64,000 bases of DNA from Mycolicibacterium aurum (GCF_900637195.1 NZ_LR134356.1:186001-250000); one strand, 5' to 3'. Counted from the stretch's first letter, positions 14,323 through 24,768 are shown. The notes: a model not told the origin generated them from the sequence alone. Translations and numbers: made by a program.

Positions 14323-17243
14323 CTCGTCTCCTCCAGCATGGCCACCGCCACCGACAGACAGCGTTGTCGTACGCCGGCCCATTGAGTCTCACCGTCGGCC
14401 CCGGCCGCCGCGATGTCGGGCCCGTCGGACGGGGCAGGTTCGGCCAGTCGGCGCACCAGCTGGGTCGCCATCCAGTGCGTACGTGCCGGTGGACCAGAGT
14501 AGTACCGGTCCATGCTCGCCAGCACTTCAGCCGCGGTGTTGCTGTCCATCGAGTCGACCAACTCGGCGAACTCGGTGTAGTCGCGCGTGCTGTTGCGCGC
14601 CATGATCAGGAAGCTCTTGAGCCGCAGGGTCTCGGCTCCGGTGGGGATCTGCAGCCGGTCTCCGGTGGGCAACAGCACGTTGGTGGTCTCCATCGGGCTG
14701 ATCCGCTCGATCGGCGTCTGGTCGGTGCCGGCCGTCTCGGCCGCCATCCGCGCCACCGCCAGCGCGTCGAGCGCCACATCGAGCCGTCCGCGCCACATCG
14801 TCACGGGGTGTTTGGGCAGTTTGACCGCCACGGTCTTGCCGTGGGCCCGGTTGCTGACGGCGACGGTGATCCGCTCGTCCCGGCCCGCACGATTGCCCGT
14901 CATCTTCAAGCAGGGTTGGCAGCCGCTGAACGCCAGTGGGTCGGCAACCGTGATCAGTTGTGGTGCAAGCGTTTTCAGCTTAGCCGCCGATTTGACCACG
15001 GTGCGCAGGTCTGACCCGGACGGAGCCAGCGCCGAGATGTCGTCCGGGATGATCACCAGGTCGCCGATGTCGGCCATCGGCAGCGGCTTCTCGAAGTCCA
15101 CGGACGGCAGGATGCGGTCGAGCCAGCTGGGCAGCCACCAGTTCCACTCGTCGAACATCGCCATCAGCGCGGGCACCAGGACCAGCCGCACGATCGTGGC
15201 GTCCACCGCGATCGCGACGGCGCACGCCACCCCGAGCTGGGCCACCAGCGGCATGCCGGCGAACGCGAACCCGATGAACACCGCGATCATGATCAGCGCG
15301 GCGCTGGTGATGGTGCGTGCGCTGGTCGAGACACCGTAGGCCACCGCGTCGCGGGTGTTGCCGGTCTGCAGGAAGCGCTCCCGAATCCGGGTCAGCAGGA
15401 AGATCTCGTAGTCCATCGACAACCCGAAGGTCAGCGCCAGGACCAGCGGAGGGATGGTGCTGTCCAGCGATTCGATCTGCTTGAAGCCCAGATCGGACAG
15501 CCAGCCCCACTGGAACACCACCACCAGAGAGCCATAGGCGGCCGCCACGGAGAGCACCGTCATCAGGACGCCCTTGAACGCCAGGAACACCGACCGGATC
15601 GAGATCAGCAGCATCACGAACGCGATCAGCGCCACGAACAGGAACACCAGCGGCTGGGTGTGCGCGACGCGGTCGTCGAAGTCCTTGATCAGCGCGGTCG
15701 GGCCGCCGACGTCCACGCGGGCCATCTCACCGGCGACGGGTGGCAGCTGCTCCCGCATCCAGTCGATGGTGTCGCGGGCACCCATGTCCTCCGGGTCCAC
15801 CGAGAGCACCGCCGACAGCAGCGCACTGCGGTAATCGGTACCGAACACCGGCGGCGACACCGACACCGTGTTCGGGGCCTGCGACATCGTCTGCCGCAGC
15901 GATTCCAGTAGCGGCTCTTTCGCGGGCGCGGATGCGGCGTTGCCGTCGGGGAATGTGACGAGAACCCGGATCGGGCCGAGGGAGCCCGGGCCGAGGGCCT
16001 CGGCGGCGGCGTTGACCCCGCCCCGGATCTCGTGCGTCGGCTCGAACTGGCGCTGCATGCTGTTGCCCAGCAGCATCGAGAACGCCGGCGCGGCGAAGGT
16101 CAGCAGCACCGCGGCGGCCGCCAGCGCCGACAGCCACGGCCTGCGCATGACCCAGCCCGTCCAGCGGCTCCAGAACTTGGACTGCGTGGCCTCAACGCCG
16201 CGACCCCAGTGCAGGTACGACGACCGCTTGGCGGCCCTGCGGCCGAACGTCGCCAGCACCGCCGGCGTCAGTGTCGTGGAGGTGAGCACCGCCACCGCGA
16301 CCGCCAGGATGGCGCCGGTCGCCATCGACTGCAGCACCGGGGTGTTGATCAGGTAGATGCCCGTCACCGATGCGATCACCGTCAGACCCGACAGCACCAC
16401 CGCCAGGCCGGACGTGGCCATCGCGGCGTCGGCGGCGTCCTCGGGTTCTCGGCCGGCGCGCAGCTCCTCCCGGAACCGCATCAGGATGAACAGGGAGTAG
16501 TCGATCGCCACCGCGATGCCGAACATCGACACCGTCGACGTCACGAACACCGACATCGTGGTGTACATCGACAGCAGGAACACCAGACCCATGGTCACGA
16601 CGACCGTGCAGATGCCCAGCAGCAGCGGCATCGCGGCCGCAGCCAGCGAGCCGAACACCGCCAGCAGGATGAGCAGGACGATGGGGAAGTTCCACTTCTC
16701 GGCCTGGGCGATGTCGTGCTTGGTGGCCTCGGTCGCCGCGGCGCCCAGCGCGCCCTGACCGATGACGTAGAGACGGACCTTGCCGTTCTCCATCTCGCCC
16801 GGTTCTTCGCCATCGACCCCGACCTTCTCGCGCAACTGCTTGGCGATGTCGACGGCGCCGGTGTTCTCGAAGTCCAGCTGCAAGGTGATGACGTACGGGC
16901 GGTCGGGCTGCGGCGGCGGCTGACCGGGGGTGGGGACGACGGTGACACTCGGCACCTCGGCCGCGAGGCTCTCCAGATACGCGACGGCCGCGTTCATGTC
17001 CTCGAACGACGCGTCAGGACGGGGCGCGGCCACCAGCGCCAACGGAGAGGCGCCCTGGTCGGGGAATTGGTCTTCGAGCTGATGCTGCACGTACAGGGAC
17101 TGCGATCCCTTGACTTCGAATCCACCGCCGGTGAGGTGGTTCGATTGATTGAGCGCCAGATATACCGCCGGCACCAGAAGTAACAGCCAGACTGCGAAAA
17201 CCGCCCAGCGGAACCTGCGCAGGTTGCTGCTCACGCGCAACAT
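14319..17243 (-). CDS. mmpL11: MmpL11 RND-family lipid/heme transporter
   Basis: A 974-residue RND transporter with two six-helix halves and two periplasmic porter domains. The proton-relay pair Asp248-Tyr249 lies in GIAVAIDYSLFILMRFREE, and the second-half counterpart GLSMDYEIFLLTRIRE is intact. MmpL11 exports monomeric wax ester and mycolate wax ester lipids and binds heme from the Rv0203-type hemophore in vitro. A cytoplasmic tail of about 260 residues follows the last helix, carrying a CQPCLK pair. ATG 17243 is the first good start. It is divergent from the first hemophore gene with a 270-base promoter region between, and its stop couples to the HTH gene. Confidence 0.93.
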   Translation of the reverse strand: MLRVSSNLRRFRWAVFAVWLLLLVPAVYLALNQSNHLTGGGFEVKGSQSLYVQHQLEDQFPDQGASPLALVAAPRPDASFEDMNAAVAYLESLAAEVPSVTVVPTPGQPPPQPDRPYVITLQLDFENTGAVDIAKQLREKVGVDGEEPGEMENGKVRLYVIGQGALGAAATEATKHDIAQAEKWNFPIVLLILLAVFGSLAAAAMPLLLGICTVVVTMGLVFLLSMYTTMSVFVTSTVSMFGIAVAIDYSLFILMRFREELRAGREPEDAADAAMATSGLAVVLSGLTVIASVTGIYLINTPVLQSMATGAILAVAVAVLTSTTLTPAVLATFGRRAAKRSSYLHWGRGVEATQSKFWSRWTGWVMRRPWLSALAAAAVLLTFAAPAFSMLLGNSMQRQFEPTHEIRGGVNAAAEALGPGSLGPIRVLVTFPDGNAASAPAKEPLLESLRQTMSQAPNTVSVSPPVFGTDYRSALLSAVLSVDPEDMGARDTIDWMREQLPPVAGEMARVDVGGPTALIKDFDDRVAHTQPLVFLFVALIAFVMLLISIRSVFLAFKGVLMTVLSVAAAYGSLVVVFQWGWLSDLGFKQIESLDSTIPPLVLALTFGLSMDYEIFLLTRIRERFLQTGNTRDAVAYGVSTSARTITSAALIMIAVFIGFAFAGMPLVAQLGVACAVAIAVDATIVRLVLVPALMAMFDEWNWWLPSWLDRILPSVDFEKPLPMADIGDLVIIPDDISALAPSGSDLRTVVKSAAKLKTLAPQLITVADPLAFSGCQPCLKMTGNRAGRDERITVAVSNRAHGKTVAVKLPKHPVTMWRGRLDVALDALAVARMAAETAGTDQTPIERISPMETTNVLLPTGDRLQIPTGAETLRLKSFLIMARNSTRDYTEFAELVDSMDSNTAAEVLASMDRYYSGPPARTHWMATQLVRRLAEPAPSDGPDIAAAGADGETQWAGVRQRCLSVAVAMLEETR

Positions 17244-17513
17244 GAACTGCTGGATGGGAACTCCCCACTTTCTCCCCGGCTATTCGTAGCGGAAGCGTAC
17301 AGCAGCTATCTGTTTGTCGGCCGTCCCCGGCAGCGCTGTTAGAAATGCCTCATGCAGCTCTAATGGCCGCTTATCCCGAGCGCTGGAGTGGCCAGGCCGG
17401 ACGGGGCGATGGCAGTATGTGGATTGGTAAGTACCGGGTCGGGGATCCTTTGCTAATGATCGCAGCGAGTTTGCGAAGCGCGTGCGTCGTTAGCGAACTG
17501 TTAGGAGTTCGTC

Positions 17514-18059
17514 ATGAATTCGCTGTGGGGATCGACCTCGTCCAATTCCCGGCCCGGCGCACATGGGACGCGCCAGGGCAAAGTCCGTGCGGTAGCGGCG
17601 CGGGCCCTCGTTCTCGCCGGCGCCGGTTTCCTCGCCGTGCTCGGACTGTCGGGGCACGCGGCGCCGTCGGCGACCGCTGCCCCCGATCCGTGCGCGGCCA
17701 GCCAGGTGGCCAAGACGGTGGCGATGGTGGCCACCCATACCGGTAACTATCTGGAAGCCAACCCGCGGGCGAACCAGGCCATCACCGCGATCTCGCAACA
17801 GCAGGGCGGCCCGCAGTCCGTCGCTGCGCTCAAGACCTATTTCGACGCCAACCCGGTGGTCGCCGGCGACCTGCAGCGACTGCAGCAGCCGCTGGTCGCC
17901 CTGTCGGCCACGTGCAAGCTGCCCGTGACGCTGCCCCAGCTGTTCGGACTGATGCAGGCCGCGCAGCAGAGCCAGGTGGTACCGACGTCCCAGAACGCCG
18001 CCGTCGCCACCGGGACCGCAGGCCCGCTGCCTGCGCCGGGCGCCGCGGGCACTCGCTGA
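17514..18059 (+). CDS. Secreted Rv0203-type hemophore, paralogue 1
   Basis: A 181-residue secreted protein. A Tat/Sec-type signal region with basic residues and a hydrophobic core (about 20-56, ending ATAAPD) leads to an all-helical domain of about 100 residues with two Cys (DPCAAS and LSATCKLP) expected to form a disulfide. It carries the hemophore-type helix NYLEANPRANQAI, then a Gln/Pro/Ala-rich tail. Rv0203-like proteins carry heme to MmpL3 and MmpL11. ATG 17514 has TAGGAG seven bases upstream. It is divergent from mmpL11. The C-terminal tail (about 140-181) is longer than in Rv0203 (136 residues). Confidence 0.78.
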   Translation: MNSLWGSTSSNSRPGAHGTRQGKVRAVAARALVLAGAGFLAVLGLSGHAAPSATAAPDPCAASQVAKTVAMVATHTGNYLEANPRANQAITAISQQQGGPQSVAALKTYFDANPVVAGDLQRLQQPLVALSATCKLPVTLPQLFGLMQAAQQSQVVPTSQNAAVATGTAGPLPAPGAAGTR

Positions 18060-18210
18060 GCGCGGCCTCCACCGTCACCGTCTGCGGACTTTCTCACGAT
18101 TGGTTAATCGCTAGGCAAGAAAGTGGGCGGTCGGTCTGCTTAGCTTTCTAGGATGGTCCTGACCGGCCGCCGCAAGGCGCGGTCTGTCTACCTCTGAAGA
18201 AGGAGCCTTC

Positions 18211-18612
18211 ATGGTGTTCTCGGCCCCCATCGTCCGCCGCGCGGTAGCGGGCGCGCTGGGCGCGGGCGCGGTGACCGGAGCTGCGCTGTTCGGCGTGCTC
18301 GGTGCCCTGCCCGCCGCCTCGGCGCAGCCCGCCCCTCCTCCGCCGCCGAACTGCACGTCGGCCGACTTCTCGGGCGTCGCCTCCGGCGTCTCGGCCGCGT
18401 CGTCGGCCTACCTCTTCACCCACCCCGACGTGAACGCGTTCTTCACCGGTCTGCACGGTGCGCCGCGCGCTCAGCTCGAAGCCGAGATCGCCGAGTACTT
18501 CGCCAACCACCCGCAGGTGCAGGCCGAACTGACCGGGATCCGGGCTCCGCTCAACGACATCAAGCATCGCTGCGGCTTCACGCCCGATGACCCCGACGGA
18601 CCGAACTTCTAA
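18211..18612 (+). CDS. Secreted Rv0203-type hemophore, paralogue 2
   Basis: A 133-residue secreted protein, close to Rv0203 in length. Signal peptide about 1-38 (ending ASAQP), then a helical domain with two Cys (NCTSAD and HRCGF) and the helix [16 protein letters not shown], whose Tyr and His are plausible heme ligands as in Rv0203 (Tyr59/His63 region). ATG 18211 has an AAGGAG Shine-Dalgarno. It lies 151 bases after paralogue 1 and only eight bases before a response regulator, so it is the probable first gene of a hemophore-two-component-system operon. It and paralogue 1 align as homologues though they have diverged considerably. Confidence 0.8.
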   Translation: MVFSAPIVRRAVAGALGAGAVTGAALFGVLGALPAASAQPAPPPPPNCTSADFSGVASGVSAASSAYLFTHPDVNAFFTGLHGAPRAQLEAEIAEYFANHPQVQAELTGIRAPLNDIKHRCGFTPDDPDGPNF

Positions 18613-18620
18613 TCACACCG

Positions 18621-19367
18621 ATGCGAGACAGGGTGGATGCTCCTCCCGCTCGTGAGGGGGAGCTGTCCATCCAGGACGGTGCGGGTCGGACGGTATTGAT
18701 GGTCGACGACGACCCGGATGTCAGGACGTCGGTGGCGCGGGGTCTGCGCCATTCGGGGTTCGACGTCCGGGTCGCGGCGACGGGTAAAGAGGCGTTGCGG
18801 CTGCTGTCCAGCGAATCGCACGATGCGCTGGTGCTCGACGTCCAGATGCCCGAGCTCGACGGCGTGGCGGTGGTGACCGCCCTGCGCGCGCTCGGAAACG
18901 ACATACCGATCTGCGTGCTGTCCGCGCGCGACACCGTCAACGACCGGATCGCCGGGCTCGAAGCGGGCGCCGACGACTACCTGACCAAGCCTTTCGATCT
19001 CGGCGAGTTGGTCGCCCGCCTGCATGCGCTGCTGCGCCGCGCCCACCATTCCGATCCGACATCGGACACGATGAACGTCGGGTCGTTGACCATCGACACC
19101 GCGCGGCGGCTGGTGTTCGTCGCCGGTGAACGTGTCGAGCTGACCAAGCGGGAGTTCGACCTGCTGGCCGCCCTCGCCGAGAACGCCGGTGTGGTGCTCA
19201 GCAGGCAGCGCCTGCTGGAACTGGTGTGGGGCTACGACTTCGACGTCGACACCAACGTCGCCGACGTGTTCGTCTCCTACCTGCGCCGGAAGCTGGAGCG
19301 CGACGGCCTGCCTCGCGTGATCCACACGGTGCGCGGCATCGGGTACGTGCTGCGCGAAGAGCCGTGA
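18621..19367 (+). CDS. OmpR-family response regulator, PrrA-like paralogue
   Basis: A 248-residue regulator with receiver domain about 24-140 (Asp29-Asp30-Asp31 acidic pocket, phosphoacceptor Asp73 in [10 protein letters not shown], Ser101 and Lys123 in LTKPFDL) and winged-helix domain about 150-248 ([29 protein letters not shown] and [15 protein letters not shown] end). Those blocks match PrrA closely. It begins eight bases after the hemophore stop and overlaps the kinase gene by four bases. As a PrrA paralogue beside hemophores and mmpL11 it may control them. The classical prrAB locus is elsewhere in mycobacteria, so this is an additional copy. Confidence 0.88.
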   Translation: MRDRVDAPPAREGELSIQDGAGRTVLMVDDDPDVRTSVARGLRHSGFDVRVAATGKEALRLLSSESHDALVLDVQMPELDGVAVVTALRALGNDIPICVLSARDTVNDRIAGLEAGADDYLTKPFDLGELVARLHALLRRAHHSDPTSDTMNVGSLTIDTARRLVFVAGERVELTKREFDLLAALAENAGVVLSRQRLLELVWGYDFDVDTNVADVFVSYLRRKLERDGLPRVIHTVRGIGYVLREEP

Positions 19368-20713
19368 CACGTCTGAAGCTGCCCAGGTTTCTCAGGTCGG
19401 CCTCGCTGCGCACGCGCGTGGCGATCGCGGCCGCCGCTGCCGCCGCGGCCGTCGTCGCGGCGTTCACCATCCTCACGTCGGTGGTCTTGGCCAACAACGA
19501 TGAGGCACAACTCGATCGGCGTCTGGACGCGATAGTCGACGCCAGCATGTTCCCCGACGAGCTCACCGATCCGCGGCGTGGCGTCCTGCAGACGGGACGG
19601 TCCCGGTCGTCCGGCCAGGTGGTGTTCCAGCGCGGCTTCCAGCTCCCGGCTCTGCCGCCGGGGACCAACACCGTCACGGTCAACGGAGTCGAGTACCGCG
19701 TACGGACGATTCCGGTCGAAGAGGACCGCGGAGTGCTGATGTCGATCGGCATCCGAGCCGACAGCATCCTGTTGAGCGCCGCCAGGATTCCGCTCTATAT
19801 CGGCGTCGGGGTCGGCACGGTCCTGCTCGCCGGCGTCCTGGGCTGGTTGCTGGCCGGGCCGGCGATCCGACCGCTGCGCAAGCTGACCGAGCACACCAAA
19901 CAGCTGGGTCAGGGAACCGAGCAGATTCCGGTGGTGCACGGGGTGCGTGAGGCCGAGGATCTGTCCGAGGCGATGGGCGCGATGCTGGACCGCCTGACCG
20001 CGGCGCAGCGTGCCACCACCAACTCGCTGCAGGCTGCTCAGGACTTCGCCGCCAACGCCGCCCATGAGCTGCGCACACCACTCACGGCGATGCGCGCCGA
20101 TCTCGACACCCTGCGTATCCACAACCTGCCCGAGGAGGAACGCGAGGAAGTGGTTGCCGATCTGTCGCGCGCGCAGCGCCGCGTGGAGGGCATCATCACC
20201 GCGCTCGGCCAGCTCGCCTCGGGTGAGTTGGCGCAGGCCGAGGACCGCGACGTGATCGACGTGACCGACATGCTCGACCGGGTGGCGCGCGAGAACATGC
20301 GCGTGCGGCGCGACGTGCAGATCGACATCGAAGTGGCCGACGACCTCGGCACCGTGATGGGCTGGCCCAGCGGGCTGCGGCTGGCGGTGGACAACCTGGT
20401 GCGCAATGCGGTCACCCATGGCGGCGCCACCCGCATCGTGCTCGCCGCGCACCGCACCGACATCGGGGTGACCATCGTCGTCGACGACAACGGACGGGGG
20501 CTGCCCGTCGAGGAACACCAGACGGTGCTCGGCCGCTTCTCCCGCGGCAGCAATGCCGTCCCGGGCGGCTCAGGCCTCGGGCTGGCGCTGGTGGCTCAGC
20601 AGGCGACGTTGCACGGTGGAGCGATCGCGCTCACCGACAGTCCGCTCGGTGGCCTGCGGGCCACCCTGACTGTGTCGTCATCACCTGCGACACAACATGA
20701 TTCGGACTCATGA
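19364..20713 (+). CDS. Sensor histidine kinase, PrrB-like paralogue
   Basis: A 449-residue kinase: transmembrane helices about 18-43 and 142-165, an extracytoplasmic sensor segment of about 95 residues between, a HAMP linker, HisKA with His234 ([18 protein letters not shown]) and HATPase_c with [15 protein letters not shown] and GSGLGLALV boxes. Several blocks, including the end [14 protein letters not shown], match PrrB. GTG 19364 overlaps the regulator stop (GTGA). Its 3' end overlaps the convergent DUF3054 gene by six bases. The sensor segment has no recognised ligand-binding motif. Heme or an envelope signal is a guess from the neighbours. Confidence 0.88.
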   Translation: MTRLKLPRFLRSASLRTRVAIAAAAAAAAVVAAFTILTSVVLANNDEAQLDRRLDAIVDASMFPDELTDPRRGVLQTGRSRSSGQVVFQRGFQLPALPPGTNTVTVNGVEYRVRTIPVEEDRGVLMSIGIRADSILLSAARIPLYIGVGVGTVLLAGVLGWLLAGPAIRPLRKLTEHTKQLGQGTEQIPVVHGVREAEDLSEAMGAMLDRLTAAQRATTNSLQAAQDFAANAAHELRTPLTAMRADLDTLRIHNLPEEEREEVVADLSRAQRRVEGIITALGQLASGELAQAEDRDVIDVTDMLDRVARENMRVRRDVQIDIEVADDLGTVMGWPSGLRLAVDNLVRNAVTHGGATRIVLAAHRTDIGVTIVVDDNGRGLPVEEHQTVLGRFSRGSNAVPGGSGLGLALVAQQATLHGGAIALTDSPLGGLRATLTVSSSPATQHDSDS

Positions 20714-21100
20714 TCGCCGGGTTGCACGCCGCGTGACCAGCGTGGCCGCACCTCGCCAACCGAGCAGTAGCACCGCGGTGACGATCGAGGCCACCACGAT
20801 GAAGCTGGTTGCGGTGCCCTGCGCGGTGGCTTTGCGGATCAGCATGGCGACCACGACCGTGCATGCCCACACCACGAGCCCGGTGGGCGCGAGCGACACC
20901 GGACTGCGCCAGCCCCTGGCCAGCAGCCAGCCCGTACCGGCCCCGGTGAGGAACGGCCATGCTGTCTCTGCGATGCCGGCGAGCGTCAGCCCCTCGGCGT
21001 GACTGCGCCGCCCGATCGCGCAAAAGACCAGGATGCACACCACGTCCGCGGCCAGGGCCTTGGCGACGGCGGCCGGGGGAGTCGCGTCAGCGGTCGGCAT
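20708..21100 (-). CDS. DUF3054 membrane protein
   Basis: A 130-residue protein with four hydrophobic helices (about 13-30, 43-62, 70-88 and 97-117) and the DUF3054 pattern: GRRSHAEG after the first helix, a TAWPFLTGAGTGW segment in the second and a basic C-terminus. The family is widespread in actinobacteria and its function is unknown. ATG 21100 lies 14 bases inside the end of the upstream M23 gene, suggesting one transcript with it. The 3' end overlaps the convergent kinase gene by six bases. Confidence 0.78.
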   Translation of the reverse strand: MPTADATPPAAVAKALAADVVCILVFCAIGRRSHAEGLTLAGIAETAWPFLTGAGTGWLLARGWRSPVSLAPTGLVVWACTVVVAMLIRKATAQGTATSFIVVASIVTAVLLLGWRGAATLVTRRATRRS

Positions 21101-22330
21101 AGGTCATCACATCGTCAACAAGAGGGCTGGTGTCCTTTTCGTCGCGCGGCGCGAATCCGGGTACGAGGGCGGCCGGCTCACCGTTGAGCAGGCCGTCGAG
21201 GTCGCCCGTGACCCGCGAGTCCAGCCGGTAGGACGAGAACACGAACGGGAGACCGTCTGAGCGGAGCGGGTCCGGAGTGCTCATGACGTGGAAGTGTAGG
21301 TGCGGTGCATCGGTGTTGCCGCTGTTGCCCAGCGCTCCGATCACCTGGCCGGTGCTGAGTCGGTCGCCTGGTTTGACCTTGACCGAACCGGTCTGCATGT
21401 GGGCGTAGAAGGCGTAGTTGCCGCCACCGAGGTCCTGGACGACGTGATTGCCGCCGTACTGCTCCAGGGTGAGGCCGGTGGGCGCCGTGCCGGGAACCTG
21501 CTCGGGCAGGCCGTCCAGGACCGAGACGACCGGACCGTCGCCGACGGCGAGGATGTCGGTGCCGAAGTAGGGGTAGCTGCCGACATCGGACTTCTCACCC
21601 GTGAAAACCCTTCCGTCAGGGCCTAATTGGACATAGTCGATGGCGAAGCGTTCCGCCGCCCAGACCTCCCCGTTGATGGGGTTGAGCGCCATCCGGTGTG
21701 CAGTCATGTCGCAGCAGCTGTCGCCGTTGAGCCAGTTGGGTCCCGGTAGCGGCGGAGAGATCACCACCGGCTCACGGGTCTGGACGGTCACGGGCGCGAT
21801 GTCCTCGGTCATGGTGCCGGGAAACAGGGGGAGGATGGGCCGCGGCACGGTGATCCCGACGGTGTGGCTGAGTTGCTCGGGTACTGCCTGGTCGGGGGCG
21901 AGCGCCACATCGAGCCAGACGTAGGCGCTCTGTGCCGGGCCCAGTGTTGTTGTCGGCGTGGATGAACCGATGATCCGAGTCCAGTACGCCAGCCGGTCGG
22001 CGGGCAGGCTGAGCAGGGTTTCACCGCCGGCGCGGACGTCGACGGAGGTGAGCGTGACGTCCTGGTCGAGGGTGTTCGTCAGCTGGAGTTCGTAGGCGAG
22101 GTGGACCTTGCCGTCGGACGCGGGCACCGGGACCGCGCCGCGAGCACGCGTCCCAGCACCGGGGTGGCCACTGTCTGCCCGGGAGGTGAAGGTGATGCGG
22201 GTGCCGCGGCGGGCGGCGGAGCGGCCGAGGATGTCGCGGCCGGAACGGTGTCCGGACCCGGCGAGGAGCAGGCCGTGAGAACAAGGACCGCGGCCAGCGG
22301 GGCGGCCACGGTGAGCGCACGAGACGTCAT
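21087..22330 (-). pseudogene. M23-type peptidase lipoprotein, frameshifted near the N-terminus
   Basis: The gene starts in one frame at ATG 22330 with a lipoprotein signal (basic N-terminus, hydrophobic core and an LTACSS lipobox) followed by a Pro/Ala linker. From about 22127 the rest of the protein continues in another frame: a beta-sandwich domain (LAYELQLTNTLDQDVTL), then an M23 domain with HxxxD (HVVQD), a SGNTDAPHLHFHV zinc motif and a normal C-terminus. The break at about 22127-22145, in a GCGGCGCGG run, can be healed by restoring one base. The long downstream frame opens only from GTG 22127 and would lack any export signal. Function would be an extracytoplasmic endopeptidase-like protein. 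The zinc ligands are intact. It may be a sequencing error. Confidence 0.75.
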
Positions 22331-22348
22331 GTCGCTAGGCGCCTTTTA

Positions 22349-23533
22349 TCACGGGTCCGGCTTGTCCGGCTGGGTGACGGGGTTCTCGTCCGGCGGGTGG
22401 AAGGCTTCGGGATCGGGACTGAACTGCGCCGGTGCCTGCTCGTCGGACGGACTCGAGTTGGGCGCGGTGGGCGCGGAGTCGGGATCGATGTCCTTCTCGG
22501 TGCGGAACATGAAGAAGAACACCACCCAGCCGATCGCGGAGATGAAGATCCAGCTGACGAGGCGGTAGATCAACATCGCCGAGATCGCCGACGCCAGCGA
22601 CATCCCACTCGACACCAGACCGGGTACCAGCACCGCTTCCACGACCAGCAGCCCGCCGGGCATCAGCGGGATGGACCCGACGGCGCGCGCGGCCGCGTAC
22701 GCCACGGTGACGCCGGCCAGCGACGGGTGACCGCCGGTCGCGTAGCAGGCGAACAGCAGACATCCGACATCGGCGACCCAGTTGAACAGCGACCAGCTGA
22801 ATGCCTCCCCGAGGTCGCGACGACCCAGCTGCACCGATTCCAGCTGGCGCAGGGTCTCGCGCCACCTCGCCAGGCCGGTGTCGGTGGGCTTGCCGCGCAC
22901 CGAGTTCACCCACGACAGCACCCGCACACCGATGCCCTCGATCAGCTCTGGCCTGGTGGCCACCGCCTGCGCCAGCAGCACGATGGCCACGAAGCCGCCG
23001 AGGGAGAAGATCAGCGAGAGGGGGTTCTTGCTCGCCCCGAGCAGGAACGCTCCGGCGAGGCCCAACAGCGCCAGACCGATGATCTGCAGCACGCCCGACA
23101 TGACCAGCTGCCAGGACGCCACGACGGGAGAAGCGCCCCACATCCGCTGCTGGCGGTAGATGAAGGTCGCCGACAGCACCGGGCCGCCCGGCATGGTCGT
23201 CGACAGCGCGTTCCCGGCGTAGAAGGCCGCCTCCGAACGCCATTGCCGCACAGTCACTCCGGCGGAGCGCAGCAGGGTGCGCTGGATCTGGGCGAAGCTG
23301 TGCATCGATGCCATCGCGGCGACGATCGCTGCCAGCACCCACCACCAGTTCGCCGAGTACAGGCTCTTCCACGCCTTCGCGAGCTGATCGCGCACCAGCA
23401 CGAACTCCACGGCCAGCACGATGACGGCGAGAGCGATCAGCGCCCAGCGCAGCCACCAGTACTTGCCGCGGGTGGGGCGCTCCTGGCCGGCGGGTCCGGC
23501 CTGAGTGTCGCTCGCAGGCGCGTCGTGTGACAC
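22349..23533 (-). CDS. Lysylphosphatidylglycerol synthase-type (YbhN/UPF0104) membrane protein, Rv0204c-like
   Basis: A 394-residue polytopic protein with about eight hydrophobic helices, belonging to the flippase-like transmembrane family of MprF (UPF0104). The conserved GNALSTTMPGGPVLSATFIYRQQ segment (about 108-130) and the AAARAVGSIPLMPGGLLVVEAVL segment (about 285-307) are the family hallmarks. The C-terminal tail (about 345-394) is Pro/Asp-rich and cytoplasmic. Synteny places it as Rv0204c beside Rv0205. Lipid flipping is a family-level inference; the soluble aminoacyl-transferase domain of MprF is absent. It is divergent from the Rv0205-like gene, with 77 bases between. Confidence 0.8.
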   Translation of the reverse strand: MSHDAPASDTQAGPAGQERPTRGKYWWLRWALIALAVIVLAVEFVLVRDQLAKAWKSLYSANWWWVLAAIVAAMASMHSFAQIQRTLLRSAGVTVRQWRSEAAFYAGNALSTTMPGGPVLSATFIYRQQRMWGASPVVASWQLVMSGVLQIIGLALLGLAGAFLLGASKNPLSLIFSLGGFVAIVLLAQAVATRPELIEGIGVRVLSWVNSVRGKPTDTGLARWRETLRQLESVQLGRRDLGEAFSWSLFNWVADVGCLLFACYATGGHPSLAGVTVAYAAARAVGSIPLMPGGLLVVEAVLVPGLVSSGMSLASAISAMLIYRLVSWIFISAIGWVVFFFMFRTEKDIDPDSAPTAPNSSPSDEQAPAQFSPDPEAFHPPDENPVTQPDKPDP

Positions 23534-23610
23534 GCCCTACAGGGTAAGCCGTGAACCAGCGGAAACCGCAGATCCGAGGCGCGGGCGGGGGAGGCCGTTA
23601 CGCTACCGGA

Positions 23611-24765
23611 ATGTCAGCCCGCCCATCTCTGGACCCATACGCCGATGAGTCGGTAACGCCGCTGGTCCGGAAGGCGGCGGCCTGGTCATGGCGCCTTCTG
23701 CTGATCTTCACCGTGATCGTCGTGGTGCTGTGGATCATCCTGCAGCTGGAGATCCTCGTCGTCCCGGTTGCGCTGGCGACGATCCTCGCTGCGCTGTTGC
23801 TGCCGGTGGTCGACTTCCTGCACCGGCGTGGCGCACCGCGCGGCGGCGCGGTGGCACTGGTGCTGCTGTCGGGGATCGCGCTGTTCGGCGGGCTGCTCGC
23901 CTTCGTGGTGACCCAGTTCATCGACGGCGCCCCTGCCCTCGTCGGCCAGGTGACCACCAGCATCGAGGGCGTCGGGACGTGGCTGACCGAAGGCCCGCTG
24001 CACGTCAGTTCGCAGCAGATCAACCAGTTCCGGGATGCCGCGATCGAGGCGTTGCGCAGCAATCAGGAGAAGCTGACCAGCGGGGCGCTGTCCACCGCGG
24101 GCACGGTGACCGAGATCGTCACCGGTGCGCTGCTGGTGCTGTTCACGCTGATCTTCCTGCTGCAGGGCGGACGCAACATCTTCTCGTTCGTCACCCAGAT
24201 CTTTCCCTCGCACGTGCGGGGCCGGGTTCGCGACGCCGGGCGGGCGGGTTTCCGCTCGCTGATCGGCTACGTCCGCGCGACGTTCCTGGTGGCGGCCGTC
24301 GACGCCATCGGCATCGGTGTGGGACTCGCGATCATGGGGATACCGCTGGCGCTGCCGCTGGCGTCCCTGGTGTTCATGGGGGCCTTCGTCCCGCTGATCG
24401 GCGCCGTGCTGACCGGAATGCTGGCCGTCATCGTGGCGCTGATCGCCAAGGGATGGATCTATGCGCTGATCACGCTGGCCCTGATCGTCGCGGTGCAACA
24501 GCTCGAGGGACACGTGCTGCAGCCACTGGTCATGGGCCGCGCGGTCGCGATCCATCCGTTGGCGATCGTGCTGGCGATCGCCGGCGGCGCCGTGCTGGCC
24601 GGCATCGTCGGGGCGCTGCTGGCCGTCCCCGCGCTCGCCTTCCTCAACAGCGCCATCCGGGTGCTCAATGCCGACGACCCCGCCGCCGAGGAGGCGGCGA
24701 TGGACGCCGAGGACGAGGGTGTGGTGCACGCCGAACCCGACGACATCGAACCCAAGGGCGGTTGA
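23611..24765 (+). CDS. AI-2E (TqsA/PerM) family transporter, Rv0205-like
   Basis: A 384-residue membrane protein with about eight hydrophobic helices and an acidic C-terminal tail. The family block [12 protein letters not shown] and the later [18 protein letters not shown] are characteristic of the UPF0118/AI-2E transporter family (TqsA, PerM). Some members are Na+/H+ antiporters and autoinducer export is not established in mycobacteria. ATG 23611 is preferred to GTG 23551 because TACGCT (23599-23604) lies six bases upstream, giving a leaderless transcript. It converges on the aldehyde dehydrogenase with only three bases between stops. Confidence 0.83.
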   Translation: MSARPSLDPYADESVTPLVRKAAAWSWRLLLIFTVIVVVLWIILQLEILVVPVALATILAALLLPVVDFLHRRGAPRGGAVALVLLSGIALFGGLLAFVVTQFIDGAPALVGQVTTSIEGVGTWLTEGPLHVSSQQINQFRDAAIEALRSNQEKLTSGALSTAGTVTEIVTGALLVLFTLIFLLQGGRNIFSFVTQIFPSHVRGRVRDAGRAGFRSLIGYVRATFLVAAVDAIGIGVGLAIMGIPLALPLASLVFMGAFVPLIGAVLTGMLAVIVALIAKGWIYALITLALIVAVQQLEGHVLQPLVMGRAVAIHPLAIVLAIAGGAVLAGIVGALLAVPALAFLNSAIRVLNADDPAAEEAAMDAEDEGVVHAEPDDIEPKGG

Positions 24766-24768
24766 GCG

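Noticed and set aside
17244..18210. IdeR-type iron box upstream of mmpL11 and the hemophores
   Set aside because: No sequence near TTAGGTTAGGCTAACCTAA was found in either gap. Short TTAG or CTAG runs are not enough.
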